The position numbers were made by a program, and so were the translations under genes. A stretch of 64,000 nt of DNA from the NCBI GenBank assembly GCA_965223955.1, contig OZ245029.1, forward strand, positions 2,418,001-2,482,000, written 5' to 3'. The DNA is from Bin75 sp965223955. Its GTDB lineage: Bacteria > Nitrospirota > Nitrospiria > Nitrospirales > UBA8639. Positions 37,545 to 47,176 of this stretch are shown one piece after another; within the stretch, counting starts at the first letter, position 1, and the number at the start of each line of letters is the position of its first letter. The notes beneath the pieces are model-generated. The model was not told the DNA's origin. It saw only the letters and a program-made list of their open reading frames with translations, and made no database searches.

Positions 37545-38456
37545 TTAGGGCTGCTGTAGCTTGACCGATGGAATAATTTCCACGCCCTCCCCCAGCAACT
37601 CCAGGCCGAAGTGTGGATTCTCCTGCATTTCATGCACGCTCCTTCGCCCTTTCACGGCTTCATATTGGAAGTCGTACGCGACCGTGCCGTTGGGAAGGAC
37701 GGTCACCTTCCGTTCCAGGTATTTTTTCATGCCGGCATGCCAGATCGTCAACGTATATTCTCCCGGAGGCACATCCGTCAGTTCAAACCGTCCATCTTCC
37801 TTGGTAATGGCATAATAAGGATTTTTGACCACCACGCCCCAGGAAAACATATAGGGATGGAACCCGCATTGCATGACAAAAATGTCTCGTTCCTTCCTGA
37901 GATGAACCTTTTGAATCATGGGCTTACCCGGTAAATGCTTATGACTGTGCAACATGCCCAACATCTTGTGAAAAGGATTCATGGGCAAGGGTCGATTAAA
38001 CAACACTCTCGCTCCTCTCACCCGGGCTGTTTCGTATCCCTGGATATCGTGCTCAACGGGATCCATGTTCACCACCGTAATTTCGTCCTGGTCACGCAAC
38101 ACGTTCACGAAGGGCAGGAAATCGCAGTTAATGGCCTCGATCAGCACTTTGGGCAACCCGAACGGCTTCCCCTTTTCAATCCCGTTGAGCATAACGACCA
38201 CGTCCTTGAGGCTGCCATCCGGCCCAATAATGAAATCTTCCACGATCCGCCATCCCGTCCCGGTGGAAATGCGTCCACAATACACCGCGTCCGGGATCGT
38301 CACTAAATTAAAGGCCATGGGCCGCGGGTTCCCCCCGGTGATCGTCACGTGCCCCTTGATGGTTCCCCCGTTCGTGACCGATATCTCATCATACGCCCAT
38401 CCCGGAGACACGAAAAGCCCCAAGACCAGGCACAACATCCACGTCCGCACTGCCAT
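37545..38456 (-). CDS. Secreted cupredoxin-like + regulatory-domain protein (third paralogue)
   Basis: 303 aa. Signal peptide ends about residue 21. Candidate copper ligands H136, C197, H200 and M203 in CGFHPYM, the amicyanin-type spacing with a proline after the histidine; C-terminal Ig-like domain (EDGRFELTDVPPGEYTLTIWHAG). Conserved cysteines C60 and C111 could pair. GGGGAGGG upstream of the ATG. It is the first gene after the multicopper oxidase terminator, so it probably has its own promoter in the 86 bp before it. Possible electron carrier to or from the oxidase. Confidence 0.75.
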   Translation of the reverse strand: MAVRTWMLCLVLGLFVSPGWAYDEISVTNGGTIKGHVTITGGNPRPMAFNLVTIPDAVYCGRISTGTGWRIVEDFIIGPDGSLKDVVVMLNGIEKGKPFGLPKVLIEAINCDFLPFVNVLRDQDEITVVNMDPVEHDIQGYETARVRGARVLFNRPLPMNPFHKMLGMLHSHKHLPGKPMIQKVHLRKERDIFVMQCGFHPYMFSWGVVVKNPYYAITKEDGRFELTDVPPGEYTLTIWHAGMKKYLERKVTVLPNGTVAYDFQYEAVKGRRSVHEMQENPHFGLELLGEGVEIIPSVKLQQP

Positions 38457-38542
38457 GAAGCCCTCCCCTTATCCTTGATCAATGCCTCTCATGTGAGGCA
38501 CGGAAAACCAACGCCTGCCAATAGATGCTCACGGAAAAAAAC

Positions 38543-38567
38543 GGGGAAGCCGGCACCCGGCTTCCCC
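38543..38567 (-). terminator. Rho-independent terminator of the multicopper oxidase gene
   Basis: Stem GGGGAAGCCGG / CCGGCTTCCCC, small loop, and seven T on the minus strand, 35 bp after the oxidase stop. Confidence 0.9.
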
Positions 38568-38601
38568 GCCCTTTTCATCCGCTCACGTACCCAACCCCGT
38601 G

Positions 38602-41600
38602 TTATTTAAACGAGATTGGTCGAACGCTACCCTGTTCAGGTTGAACCTCCTTGGCTTCCTTGACTCCGGGGGAAGCCCCGCTCAACGGGAGGATTCGCTG
38701 ATCGTTCTTGGACAGCACGCGGAAATATCCCCATTGACCGGACTGGGAATACGGCAAGCGTGCATTGCTGTACACATAATCCGCCGGCATGGAATACGGG
38801 CCGCCGGCCGAGGAAATAAACACGTCTATCCCCTCAGACCCCGAAAATTCCACGACGCTGATCTGGTCGGCCCCTTGCATGAACGGCTCGATGGGCCACT
38901 CATGTTTTTCCAGCGTGAACATCCCGTTTTGCTCATTGCTGGCGCCAAACACGTGGATCCGAACGGCATCACCGGCATGGGCCTCGATAATCGGCGTCGC
39001 CGGTTCATTCGGCTCGTCCACGTTACAGGGTTGGAACATCCGGCCCAACGAACACCCTTGTTCTTCACGGTACAGATAGGGTTCGTTCCTGTAATTGACC
39101 CCTATCAATCCGGCCACGTTTTGGACGTACGGCATGAAGCTGGTGCCGATAATATTGTCCTCATCCTGGAAATACAGGGCCACGTCACGATAATTGGCCC
39201 GCTGTTCATTTCCGGGAACCGTCCGATCGACAATGACGTCGGCGATCCAGCTATTCTTCTCGGAAATATCGGCCCCGGTCTTCGGATCACGATACTGGGA
39301 CCCCTTGGGACCGATCACCACCCCGCCGAACAACCCGTTTCGCGGGTTCATGGCCACGTTACCCCAATCCCACACCAGGGATTGCGTTTCCCCGACGGAC
39401 GGATCGGCATAATAGGTATAGGTCCGGCTTTCTCCGGGAGCCAAGGTTTGATCGCCGGGATTGTTGCCGAGGTTCACACCCTGAGAATCCTTGGGATCGA
39501 ACGACAGGGAAAAGGCCGAAAACGAAGCCCGGCTCTCTTTCATTTTGTTGGTGAGTTTCACCTTAAGACAATCACCGAGATTCGCACGCAAAGTGAGCGG
39601 CATGGGTTGGAATTCTCCGGAGACCTTCGCCACTTCTTCTTCCAGGACGTAGATCTTGGCATCCGGGTTCCGGACTTCGATGGTTCGTTCAAAGTCCACT
39701 TCAATGGCTTCTTCCACGTTGGGATTAAAGGCCATCTGCGGATAATCAATAGCCACCACGTTGAAATTCTTCACCGGGGCATCGGCGGGACAAATAGGCA
39801 ACTGCTTTTTGAGGCCCGGTGGACCGAACGCCGCATTCGGCAACGGTTTCAAATCCGGCACTTCCTTATCCAAGACCCGAATCAAACCCCACGAGCCTTC
39901 GGACAGCTTCGAACTCCGGCCATTGAAATACATGTAATCCCCGGATTGGAGTCTCGGCCCACCGGCTTGCGGCACCACCAGGTCGTACCGCTCGGCAATA
40001 CCGATGTGAATGGAATTCTTCCGGTTGGCGTCACCGGCATAGCGCTCGGTCAGGAAGTTATGACCGGAGACGGTAAAGACGTTACTCTCGTTCATCGTCA
40101 CGTCGATAAGCCGAAAAACGATGGCATCACCCAGGTACGCCCGCAACATGATCGTACTCGGATCCCCGTGAATGCCGCTGCTGAACAACTGCGAGGTTTC
40201 CGGGTTATTGGCCAACCGTTGGGCAAAGGGTTCGGCCCGGAAATTCAAGGCGCCACCCGTGGTATGCGTCCCTCCGTTGAGGAACGGCATCGGCGTCATT
40301 TTGATCAGCTCGTTCGCCGGCATTTGGAACGACACGGTTCGCCCGGCTTCCAACGCCACTTCCACGGGCTGACCGGGAGGATTCCCGGCCGTCACCACGT
40401 TGACCGTATGAGGAACCGTATCCATGATTTGCACCATCAATTCACGGAAACTTCCGCTGACCCCATATCCCACGGGTTCCACCGTATGAATATCCATCAC
40501 CGGACCGGTCCGTTTGGCTTCACCGGTCGCCGGATCATGCCACGTCGATCCGAACGGCTCGATCAGGAAAGAACACACCGCGCCATGGGGCCACGTGGTT
40601 CCGCCGAACGCGTGATCATGACAGAACACGGAACCCACGTCGGCATCCACCCAAAAACGTTGCCGCACGAATTCCACGGTCACAATGTCCCCGACGGGGT
40701 GATCATGTTCCAACGGGGTCTTGAAGGTGAGAGTCTGCGCCCCACCACTCGGCGCCGCTTCTCCCCCACCGGCCCCGGGCACCTGTAATTGCTGCCCCAC
40801 GGAAATCATGTTGGCGTTCGCCAAGCCGTTCAAACTGACCAGGGACGCCACGTCGGTGCCGTGCTGCATCGCGACCACCCCAAGGGTGTCCCCGGGGTTC
40901 ACCGTATACATTCCACCGCCGCCTGCCGAGGCGGTTTCGCCGGAATTCCCAATGGCGACGATGCGCTTCACTTCCGAGCCGCCAACGTTATCCGCTCCCA
41001 CGAGAATCACCGTGCCGACGTGATACTGCTTGGCGTTCGTGACGTGAATGGTCCGAGCACCCTTGCCGGCCGCCTTGGTGAATTTGGCGTTCATAGGCAC
41101 CGGCAACCCCTTGTCCTTTTTCTTTTCGAATTGGGTAAAGGGCCTCATGGATTGTTCATAAGAAAATCCTGAAATCACTCCATCGGAAGCCTGATTATCA
41201 AACTGCACGAAATGGAAGTGCGTGTTGATCTTTGAAGATTGGAAATTCGTAAAGTCGTCGTCCAGCCATTCGCTGGTCAACATCCAATCCATACAATCAT
41301 AAATATTGGAACGGAAGACCAACGGCACCCTCAAATCATTATTGTTTCGAATCGCTTCTTCCTCGTCGTGGACGACGTACAACAACCCATTCGGATCGAC
41401 CACGGGCGGTTGATCGCCCTGGGCCGCGGACAATTCGATCGGAAGCTTGATGAAGTGGATGTTATACTTTTGAGAACCCGCCCGATCCGGACACAGGCTC
41501 CACCGCCCGTTTTCCCCCGGCTTCGCCGGCTCTACGGACGGCTGGCCATCTTCGTCCAGGTGGATCATTTCCAACCACGGAGCAGGATTCCGGTCCGGAG

Positions 41601-43740
41601 AAAATGGCACCCGTTTGCCGAAGTGAGGCGTCAGCCACGGCCACGCGACTTTTCCCGTCGTCGGCTCGAACCAGATCGGCCGCCGTTTTCCCGGTTCATA
41701 GCCCTGCCATTCCGGATGGTATTTGGGATTCCCGGTCGTGCTTTCTTTTTCACTCATCGCACGTTCGCCGTCCCAGGACCAATCGATCACGGTCGCATCA
41801 TACGATTTAAGCTGGCCGATCTCGTCTTCCGTATGACCGGGAAGACCGCGAGTCGGCAATTGCATTTCGACCCAATCATAAATCCGAACGACGGACGGAT
41901 TGGCATCCCAATCGGTTTTTTGGCTGTTATCGACCAGGTTGAACTTCTTGCCGAACCAACTCACGGTGGTACCGACCAATTGGTCGGACGTCACCGGCCT
42001 GGCAACACGCCCGATACGATCGGGCAATTCACGAAGCGGGGCCATCACGTCGTTTTGGATGCCGGGCACTTGCAGGGTGTTGTAGACCCGCCAGTACCCC
42101 CACATGCCGGCCACGTAATGGTGTGCCACGTGGCAATGGAACAAGAAGTCGCCCGCCAGATATTGACAGAGCCCCGAGCCGCACTCGGTTTCCAGATCCA
42201 GCGCTTCGGATGGCCCGATCACTTCCACGTCCACCCGGTCTGATTTGGCACGAATGAGCGGATATTTCACGGGCCCGTTCTGCCCCTTGTGCCACATCGG
42301 CATCTGATCGACGGCTCGCGGGCTTCGGGCCCACCGGATGGCTCCGCCATGAGGATGATGGGAATGGAACACTTCGGACCCGCCGTGGACCAGCCGGTAC
42401 TTGGCGGGATCCCCCAAATAACTCCGGGGAATCGTGGGACCGGCATCGCCGAAGGTATAGGAACTATAGGCCATGGATTCATCTTCAAAGCCGAAGTACT
42501 CATGTTGAACGTGCATATTGTTAATGCCGAACGGTTCGCTCCGGTAGTTCAACGCCCTGGCTCCGGGCCGGTAAGCATCGGTTAACGGATCACGTTGCGG
42601 CAGGAAGTCTCCATGTTTGTTCACCGGCCGGAAGGCTTCATCACCCACTTCGTGATAAATCAACACGAACTCCCGGAAATCCGGGCCCATTCCATTTTTG
42701 ATAATAGCTTGCCAGCCACTGGGCATCTCGGGAGCCGGACCCAGCCCCAGAGGATCCAGATACTTCGAACCGGCAGGTTCCACCACAAAAACCCCGAACA
42801 GACCCATCACGGTCAACTCACGGTCATTACTATAACTGTGGAATTGCCGGCCCCCTTCCTGGGTGTCGGGATGGATATACCATTCCATCTCCACGGGTGT
42901 AGTTTCACAATTTTCTTCGCATTCTTCGTCCGGGCCATAGACAATGGCATCCGGGTTCGTCGTCGTCGCGGGTTGGCCGGTTTTGCTCACCACCATGCTG
43001 GACCCATTGACGTGGAGACTCACGTCCTCACCGAATTCCAACTGGTTCCGTAGCGTAACTTTCACGCAATCGCCCTGGTTGCTGCGAATCACCAGGGGTT
43101 GGATGTATTGACCCTGGATCCCATTCTTGACGCCACCGGGATTATGGTGTCCCTCTTCTTCACGAGCTTCCGCGTTCTTGGCTTCTTCTTCCCGTACGTT
43201 CTCGATATTCTCCGTCAACACGTACATATAGCCGGGGTAGTAATCCAGCCATTGATTCAACGTAATTTCCACGTTGATGGCGGAAATATCATACTGTTTC
43301 ACCGGAGCCGACGCCGGGCATTTTCCTCCGCCCGTCATCGCGACCGGTTCGATGTCGCTATCGGAAGCCAACAGGTAGTTGCCTTTTCCGGCACCGTATT
43401 GATGCATCGTGGACATGGTGTCGTAGCCACCCGTGGGGGATTCAGCCATTTCTTCCTGCATTTGCTGCATCAACCGCTCATGTTGCTTTTCAACGAGTGC
43501 GGCGCGTTCGGCTCTCCCCTCCTGGGCATTTTCAACGATGGTCTGCCCTTTGAGGCGTTCAGCCCATGCAGGGGACTGGTGATTCATCCCTGAGGTCTTG
43601 ATCACTGATGTTGAATCGGAAACGTCGGATTCAGCGTTGGCAAGAGGAAGCACAAAGCACGCCAAGGCTAACAGGCTTCCCCCTCCCAGAAACGCAAAGT
43701 GCTTCATGGATAAACGGGGAAAAGGATTAAAATGAAACAT
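38602..43740 (-). CDS. 1,712-aa exported multicopper oxidase with internal LysM domain
   Basis: Signal peptide (cut about residue 36). Several cupredoxin domains. Copper motifs in order: HSHHPHG (459-465) and HCHVAHHYVAGM (535-546), which fit a type 1 plus trinuclear site in one domain; HFH (841-843); HDH (1041-1043), which supply the other trinuclear ligands. A LysM peptidoglycan-binding domain (944-989) sits between the two HxH motifs. The last 400 residues repeat the cupredoxin theme without clear ligands. Size and motif order recall the multi-domain oxidases of the MnxG/ceruloplasmin kind, so metal oxidation is possible but the substrate is unknown. Start confirmed by AGGAGG seven bases upstream. 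Confidence 0.85.
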   Translation of the reverse strand: MFHFNPFPRLSMKHFAFLGGGSLLALACFVLPLANAESDVSDSTSVIKTSGMNHQSPAWAERLKGQTIVENAQEGRAERAALVEKQHERLMQQMQEEMAESPTGGYDTMSTMHQYGAGKGNYLLASDSDIEPVAMTGGGKCPASAPVKQYDISAINVEITLNQWLDYYPGYMYVLTENIENVREEEAKNAEAREEEGHHNPGGVKNGIQGQYIQPLVIRSNQGDCVKVTLRNQLEFGEDVSLHVNGSSMVVSKTGQPATTTNPDAIVYGPDEECEENCETTPVEMEWYIHPDTQEGGRQFHSYSNDRELTVMGLFGVFVVEPAGSKYLDPLGLGPAPEMPSGWQAIIKNGMGPDFREFVLIYHEVGDEAFRPVNKHGDFLPQRDPLTDAYRPGARALNYRSEPFGINNMHVQHEYFGFEDESMAYSSYTFGDAGPTIPRSYLGDPAKYRLVHGGSEVFHSHHPHGGAIRWARSPRAVDQMPMWHKGQNGPVKYPLIRAKSDRVDVEVIGPSEALDLETECGSGLCQYLAGDFLFHCHVAHHYVAGMWGYWRVYNTLQVPGIQNDVMAPLRELPDRIGRVARPVTSDQLVGTTVSWFGKKFNLVDNSQKTDWDANPSVVRIYDWVEMQLPTRGLPGHTEDEIGQLKSYDATVIDWSWDGERAMSEKESTTGNPKYHPEWQGYEPGKRRPIWFEPTTGKVAWPWLTPHFGKRVPFSPDRNPAPWLEMIHLDEDGQPSVEPAKPGENGRWSLCPDRAGSQKYNIHFIKLPIELSAAQGDQPPVVDPNGLLYVVHDEEEAIRNNNDLRVPLVFRSNIYDCMDWMLTSEWLDDDFTNFQSSKINTHFHFVQFDNQASDGVISGFSYEQSMRPFTQFEKKKDKGLPVPMNAKFTKAAGKGARTIHVTNAKQYHVGTVILVGADNVGGSEVKRIVAIGNSGETASAGGGGMYTVNPGDTLGVVAMQHGTDVASLVSLNGLANANMISVGQQLQVPGAGGGEAAPSGGAQTLTFKTPLEHDHPVGDIVTVEFVRQRFWVDADVGSVFCHDHAFGGTTWPHGAVCSFLIEPFGSTWHDPATGEAKRTGPVMDIHTVEPVGYGVSGSFRELMVQIMDTVPHTVNVVTAGNPPGQPVEVALEAGRTVSFQMPANELIKMTPMPFLNGGTHTTGGALNFRAEPFAQRLANNPETSQLFSSGIHGDPSTIMLRAYLGDAIVFRLIDVTMNESNVFTVSGHNFLTERYAGDANRKNSIHIGIAERYDLVVPQAGGPRLQSGDYMYFNGRSSKLSEGSWGLIRVLDKEVPDLKPLPNAAFGPPGLKKQLPICPADAPVKNFNVVAIDYPQMAFNPNVEEAIEVDFERTIEVRNPDAKIYVLEEEVAKVSGEFQPMPLTLRANLGDCLKVKLTNKMKESRASFSAFSLSFDPKDSQGVNLGNNPGDQTLAPGESRTYTYYADPSVGETQSLVWDWGNVAMNPRNGLFGGVVIGPKGSQYRDPKTGADISEKNSWIADVIVDRTVPGNEQRANYRDVALYFQDEDNIIGTSFMPYVQNVAGLIGVNYRNEPYLYREEQGCSLGRMFQPCNVDEPNEPATPIIEAHAGDAVRIHVFGASNEQNGMFTLEKHEWPIEPFMQGADQISVVEFSGSEGIDVFISSAGGPYSMPADYVYSNARLPYSQSGQWGYFRVLSKNDQRILPLSGASPGVKEAKEVQPEQGSVRPISFK

Positions 43741-43835
43741 GGAACGGCCTCCTTCAGAAAGTAAATTCCATCTCCAGGCAGGAAAAATTAGCTTGATAGT
43801 AATTCTCGTAGAATACTCACAAACGGTAATAAGAA

Positions 43836-43865
43836 AAGTTACTGAAAATAACCTGGAAGTGTCAA
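43836..43865 (-). promoter_or_regulatory. Possible promoter of the multicopper oxidase gene
   Basis: Minus strand TTGACA (43865-43860), 18-base spacer, TAACTT (43841-43836). The -35 is perfect, the -10 is weak. About 100 bases before the ATG. Confidence 0.4.
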
Positions 43866-43883
43866 GAGTGCCGGGCCATTCTT

Positions 43884-44031
43884 CTCCCTCGCCCCTTGTG
43901 GGAGAGGGTTGGGGTGAGGGGGGATGGTCCGGGCATTCGTGAGACAGATCGTAGGTCGGGTTAGCCGAAGGCGTAACCCGACAGTCACCCTAGCTCCAAG
44001 TCGGATTACGCTACGCTAATCCGACCTACGC
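43884..44031. repeat. Repeat cluster: families F and B
   Basis: 43884-43923 is a family F hairpin (CTCTCCC.../GGGAGAGG type, also at 52157 and 60880). 43951-43983 and 44000-44031 are two family B palindromes (GTAGGTCGG-GTTAG ... CCGAC and the inverse), also at 52211, 59297 and 60945. The right one enters the end of the aminotransferase gene. Confidence 0.75.
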
Positions 44032-44885
44032 GGCTGTCCCGTTTCGGACAGAATACAGCGGTGGAAGGCCTCGCGCACCGCTTGAGTCACCGTTCCCGGG
44101 ATTCGATCCCCGACCGGAACGCCGTTCAGCCTGGAAACGGGCAACACCTCGATCGTCGTCCCAATCAGAAACAGTTCATCGGCCCGGGTCAGTTCCTCCT
44201 CGGGAACCTCCCGTTCATCGACCATGATCCCGTTCTTTCTCGCCAACTCCAACACGACGAACCGGGTAACTCCGGCCAACAATTGATCACTCAACGGGGG
44301 CGTGATGATGTTCCCGTCCCTGACCAGGCACACGTTGCTTGAACAGCCCTCCGTCACCAACCCATCCTTTACCAAAATCGCTTCAAGGGCACCGGCATCG
44401 CTCGCTTCCTGTTTGGCCAGGATATTCGGAAGCAAATTCAAACTCTTGATCGAGCACCGGCCCCACCGAAGATCGGACAGGGTGACAACCGGAACGCCCT
44501 GTCGTTGAAGCGCGCCCTCGGTCCCAGGGATTTCCCGAAACGTCATCACGACGGTGGGCTTCGCCGGACTCGGGAAGAGATGGGCTCTCGGAGCCACCCC
44601 GCGGGTCAATTGGATGTAAACCAGGCACTCGGCATAATGACTTCTTTGGAGGCCTTCCCGGATCAACGCTTCCCATTCGGTTCGGGAGAGCGGGACCGGG
44701 ATGGAAACAGCCCGGGCACTCCCCTCCAATCGCGAGAGATGATCGTGAAGCCGGAAAGGAACCCCCCCATACGTCCGAACTACCTCATAGACGCCGTCGC
44801 CGAATTGAAAGCCTCGATCCTCAATCGAGATGGTCGCCTGTTCAATGGGGGAAAAGTGCCCGTTGACATATGCGATAATGGACAT
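44016..44885 (-). CDS. Class IV PLP aminotransferase (D-amino-acid/branched-chain type)
   Basis: 289 aa. Fold-type IV signatures: DRGFQFGDGVYEVVRTYGG, catalytic lysine in CSIKSLNLLPNIL, TEGCSSNVCLV and FLIGTTIEVLPV. The motif set is closest to D-alanine aminotransferase (dat), with IlvE as the alternative; substrate cannot be fixed. The last residues and the TAG stop are encoded by a family B repeat that lies across the gene end. Weak ribosome site. Confidence 0.82.
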   Translation of the reverse strand: MSIIAYVNGHFSPIEQATISIEDRGFQFGDGVYEVVRTYGGVPFRLHDHLSRLEGSARAVSIPVPLSRTEWEALIREGLQRSHYAECLVYIQLTRGVAPRAHLFPSPAKPTVVMTFREIPGTEGALQRQGVPVVTLSDLRWGRCSIKSLNLLPNILAKQEASDAGALEAILVKDGLVTEGCSSNVCLVRDGNIITPPLSDQLLAGVTRFVVLELARKNGIMVDEREVPEEELTRADELFLIGTTIEVLPVSRLNGVPVGDRIPGTVTQAVREAFHRCILSETGQPRRSD

Positions 44886-44899
44886 AAGGGTAACGAACG

Positions 44900-45226
44900 T
44901 TAGGAACCCGGCTCCTGCACGTGGACCAGAAACACGCGCCGGGCTTCGGCCGTAAATTTCCAGGCCATCCGTTTCTGAAATTCCAAGCGGTGCGTCCCGG
45001 GTTGGAGTGGCTCGAATTCGAATTGACGCTGACCCGATTCAACCGCATTATTGCTGGTTGTCCGGAGAAACTCATCCGCCGTCAGCACGAGTTGACTCGA
45101 ATCATAAGAAGGCACCCACTGCTCGCCCCGCGTCCGGTCCTCCCAAAGATTGACGGTCAAGGGCATGCCGACCGTGGCATACAGCGGTTTACAATCAGAT
45201 CGTTCTTTGTCCATCAGGCTATCCAT
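44900..45226 (-). CDS. Chagasin-like (I42) cysteine-protease inhibitor homologue
   Basis: 108 aa, all-beta. The loop NLWEDRTRGEQWVPSYDSS stands where chagasin has its NPTTG-W loop, and MAWKFTAEARRVFLVHV fits the last strand pair with the RPW-like loop. No signal peptide is visible, so it would act in the cytoplasm or the start is wrong. Lies 14 bp before the aminotransferase gene and 14 bp after the Rieske gene. Assignment by motif only. Confidence 0.55.
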   Translation of the reverse strand: MDSLMDKERSDCKPLYATVGMPLTVNLWEDRTRGEQWVPSYDSSQLVLTADEFLRTTSNNAVESGQRQFEFEPLQPGTHRLEFQKRMAWKFTAEARRVFLVHVQEPGS

Positions 45227-45240
45227 TCCCGGTTACGCTA

Positions 45241-45582
45241 TCATTCCCTGCACGTGGAACTGACGAAAATCTCTCCATCCCGAACGCGCACGTCATAGGT
45301 CGCGACGCACTGCCCGCCTCCATCCGTCCCGAATCCGTTACGAACGTCAAATTGAAGATCATGTAAGGGACACCCCACCACGTACCCCTTCAACCTGCCT
45401 TTATGGAGCGGCCCGCCTTTATGCGGGCAGATGTTATTGATCGCAAAAAACGTCCCGGACACGTTAAACAGCGCAATAGTCTTGCCCTTCACCTTGACGG
45501 CTTTTGATTTGCCTGGAGGAAAATCTTCCACCTTGCCGATTGGCACGAAATTGTCCGGTGATTGAGGTTCCATGGTATTCAC
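45241..45582 (-). CDS. Rieske [2Fe-2S] ferredoxin (NirD/biphenyl-dioxygenase-type)
   Basis: 113 aa soluble Rieske domain with both cluster motifs: CPHKGGPL (C-x-H) and GCPLHDLQFD (C-x2-H). Residues around them fit NirD-like or dioxygenase ferredoxins rather than the bc1 Rieske protein. No catalytic partner is next to it. GTG start with AGGA seven bases before; an ATG nine bases later is the alternative. Confidence 0.85.
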   Translation of the reverse strand: MNTMEPQSPDNFVPIGKVEDFPPGKSKAVKVKGKTIALFNVSGTFFAINNICPHKGGPLHKGRLKGYVVGCPLHDLQFDVRNGFGTDGGGQCVATYDVRVRDGEIFVSSTCRE

Positions 45583-45649
45583 AGGCCTGTCCTGGTTGCA
45601 AACGGAAGACTCCCTCCGTCAAGCATCCTTTGACAGTTTACATGACATG

Positions 45650-46156
45650 TTACAACCGCAAGGCAAAAACGAGTTCCTGCCCCTCGGCAACTTGAGCCCG
45701 ATCGACAAATCCGCTGTTCGCCTCGATCAGATACCGCGCCCGTTCAGGGGACGGCCCATACCAGTCACAAGGATCGCTCGCACAAGGGACTGCGGTTTCG
45801 ACGATATGAACCACGTGTTTGCTTTCATTCACCCAGATCAAATCCACGTTGAACTGGTACTGTTTCGTCCAGACTTTATGAAGACCGGACTCTTCAAAAA
45901 GAAGAAGCAGGCCGTGATCGTCCGGAAGAGTCTCTCGGAACGCCAACCCGAACAACAACTTTTCCGGAGTCTCCGCCACCTCTGCCTGAAGGTTGGTGCC
46001 ACTGGGAAACCGGATTTCGATGACTTCCGTTCCTTTGGGGGCATTAAACAGCATCGCCCCGGAGATCAACAACAGCGCCATCAAGACCAGAAACAGGATT
46101 CGCTTCTTGTTGGGGGTCAACGGGCCTTCCGCCGCACGAGTCTTTTTTGAACTCAT
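45650..46156 (-). CDS. DUF192 family protein with N-terminal membrane anchor
   Basis: 168 aa. Basic N-terminus, one span (ILFLVLMALLLISGAMLF) and the DUF192 beta-fold (RFPSGTNLQAEVAETPEKLLFGLAFRETLPDDHGLLLLF..., VDLIWVNESKHVVHI). Function of the family is unknown. Faces the periplasm. Confidence 0.82.
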   Translation of the reverse strand: MSSKKTRAAEGPLTPNKKRILFLVLMALLLISGAMLFNAPKGTEVIEIRFPSGTNLQAEVAETPEKLLFGLAFRETLPDDHGLLLLFEESGLHKVWTKQYQFNVDLIWVNESKHVVHIVETAVPCASDPCDWYGPSPERARYLIEANSGFVDRAQVAEGQELVFALRL

Positions 46157-46171
46157 ATGCCCTTACAATCT

Positions 46172-46490
46172 GTGTAGGTGTTCACTCATTCGTTGACAAT
46201 TCCCGCCTTTTCCCTTCTGTCATCCCTGTATGTGTTCAGTCATTCGTTGCCGATTTTTCTCTTTCCCTTCCCCTCTTTTGTAAGGAGGGGCAAGGGGAGG
46301 TAGAGCCGGAGTGGGCAGGCCGTGTGTGGTGATCGGTGCCAGTGCCCTCTGCATGCGCCTCTACCCCACCCCCGCTTTCGCGGGGGCATGCCTAGCTCAC
46401 CCTCCCCTTACAAAGGGGAGGGAAAAATACGGTCGCCATCTACTTAGGCTGACCATTCTGTCAACGAATGACTGAACCTTGACAATCCTC
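46172..46490. repeat. Repeat-rich intergenic region with family E copies
   Basis: Copies of TGTTCA-G/C-TCATTCGTTG at 46179-46199 and 46230-46250 and an inverse copy at 46463-46483. Between them lie CTCCCCTTACAAAGGGGAGG-type hairpins (one arm about 46270, the other about 46405) and a perfect CCCCCGC-TTT-GCGGGGG hairpin near 46372. The whole 570-bp gap from 46157 to 46728 has no convincing gene. Confidence 0.7.
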
Positions 46491-46728
46491 GCGAACGCGT
46501 GGATCCGGTAAGCCGTCATGTTTCTCTCTGATATATCAGGCTCTCGGAACAGATGTCCAACGCAACCATTGTTTGAATATACACCAAACGCACACCCCGG
46601 CATACCTCCCGCCCACTCAAAACGGTATGCTCCCACAACACTATTTACCATTTGGCCTATATAATTTATAGTGTCAAATAGAGACTTCTCAAACCCGCCC
46701 CCTTCACCTTTGACCAGGAGATCTCGCC

Positions 46729-47079
46729 ATGAAGAAAAAAACGCTCGGGTTCTTCTTCATTTTTATTGCAGGTATTGCCCTGCCTCTCTCGTTTTCAATT
46801 TCTGCAGGCGCCTCATCTGCCGTCATACCCATCACCATCGATCATTTTGTCGCCACCCTCTTCCCCGAGGCCAGTCACTATTTTTGGGTGGTGAACGACA
46901 GCAAAGAGGAAACTCAACGGGAAACGATTGTCGACATCAATACCTTCGTCACGCAAAAGGAGGGGGCAACTCCCCTGGAAAACCGATTTTTACTTCTGAT
47001 CCTCGATGGAAAGGTTTTTGCCGCCCAAAGTATCCCCCTCGATGCAACAGTCGATTGCGGGACAGACGAAGAAGTGTAA
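46729..47079 (+). CDS. Secreted protein of unknown family
   Basis: 116 aa with signal peptide (cut about residue 28) and a beta-strand-rich, negatively charged remainder. AGGAG eight bases upstream of the ATG and a perfect TATAAT at 46660-46665 with a poor -35. Isolated plus-strand gene that shares a bidirectional terminator with the cupredoxin gene opposite. No family recognised. Confidence 0.6.
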   Translation: MKKKTLGFFFIFIAGIALPLSFSISAGASSAVIPITIDHFVATLFPEASHYFWVVNDSKEETQRETIVDINTFVTQKEGATPLENRFLLLILDGKVFAAQSIPLDATVDCGTDEEV

Positions 47080-47113
47080 TCCCCGAAGATCAGCCGACAA
47101 GATATCAGACGAC

Positions 47114-47150
47114 AAAAAGCCCCGTTCCGTGAAATGGAACGGGGCTTTTT
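47114..47150. terminator. Bidirectional terminator
   Basis: Perfect 15-bp stem AAAAAGCCCCGTTCC / GGAACGGGGCTTTTT with a 7-base loop, between the converging genes ending at 47079 and 47177. Confidence 0.95.
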
Positions 47151-47176
47151 GTCACCCACAAACCGAGGATTTGCTT

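Noticed and set aside
38599..40788. 729-codon plus-strand frame opposite the multicopper oxidase
   Set aside because: No ribosome site or domain; the opposite strand carries clear copper motifs.
38602..43740. Naming the multicopper oxidase a manganese oxidase
   Set aside because: Size and motif order are suggestive, but the substrate cannot be derived from sequence alone.
46397..46651. 84-codon minus-strand frame in the repeat region
   Set aside because: Ends inside a repeat hairpin, no ribosome site, no family.
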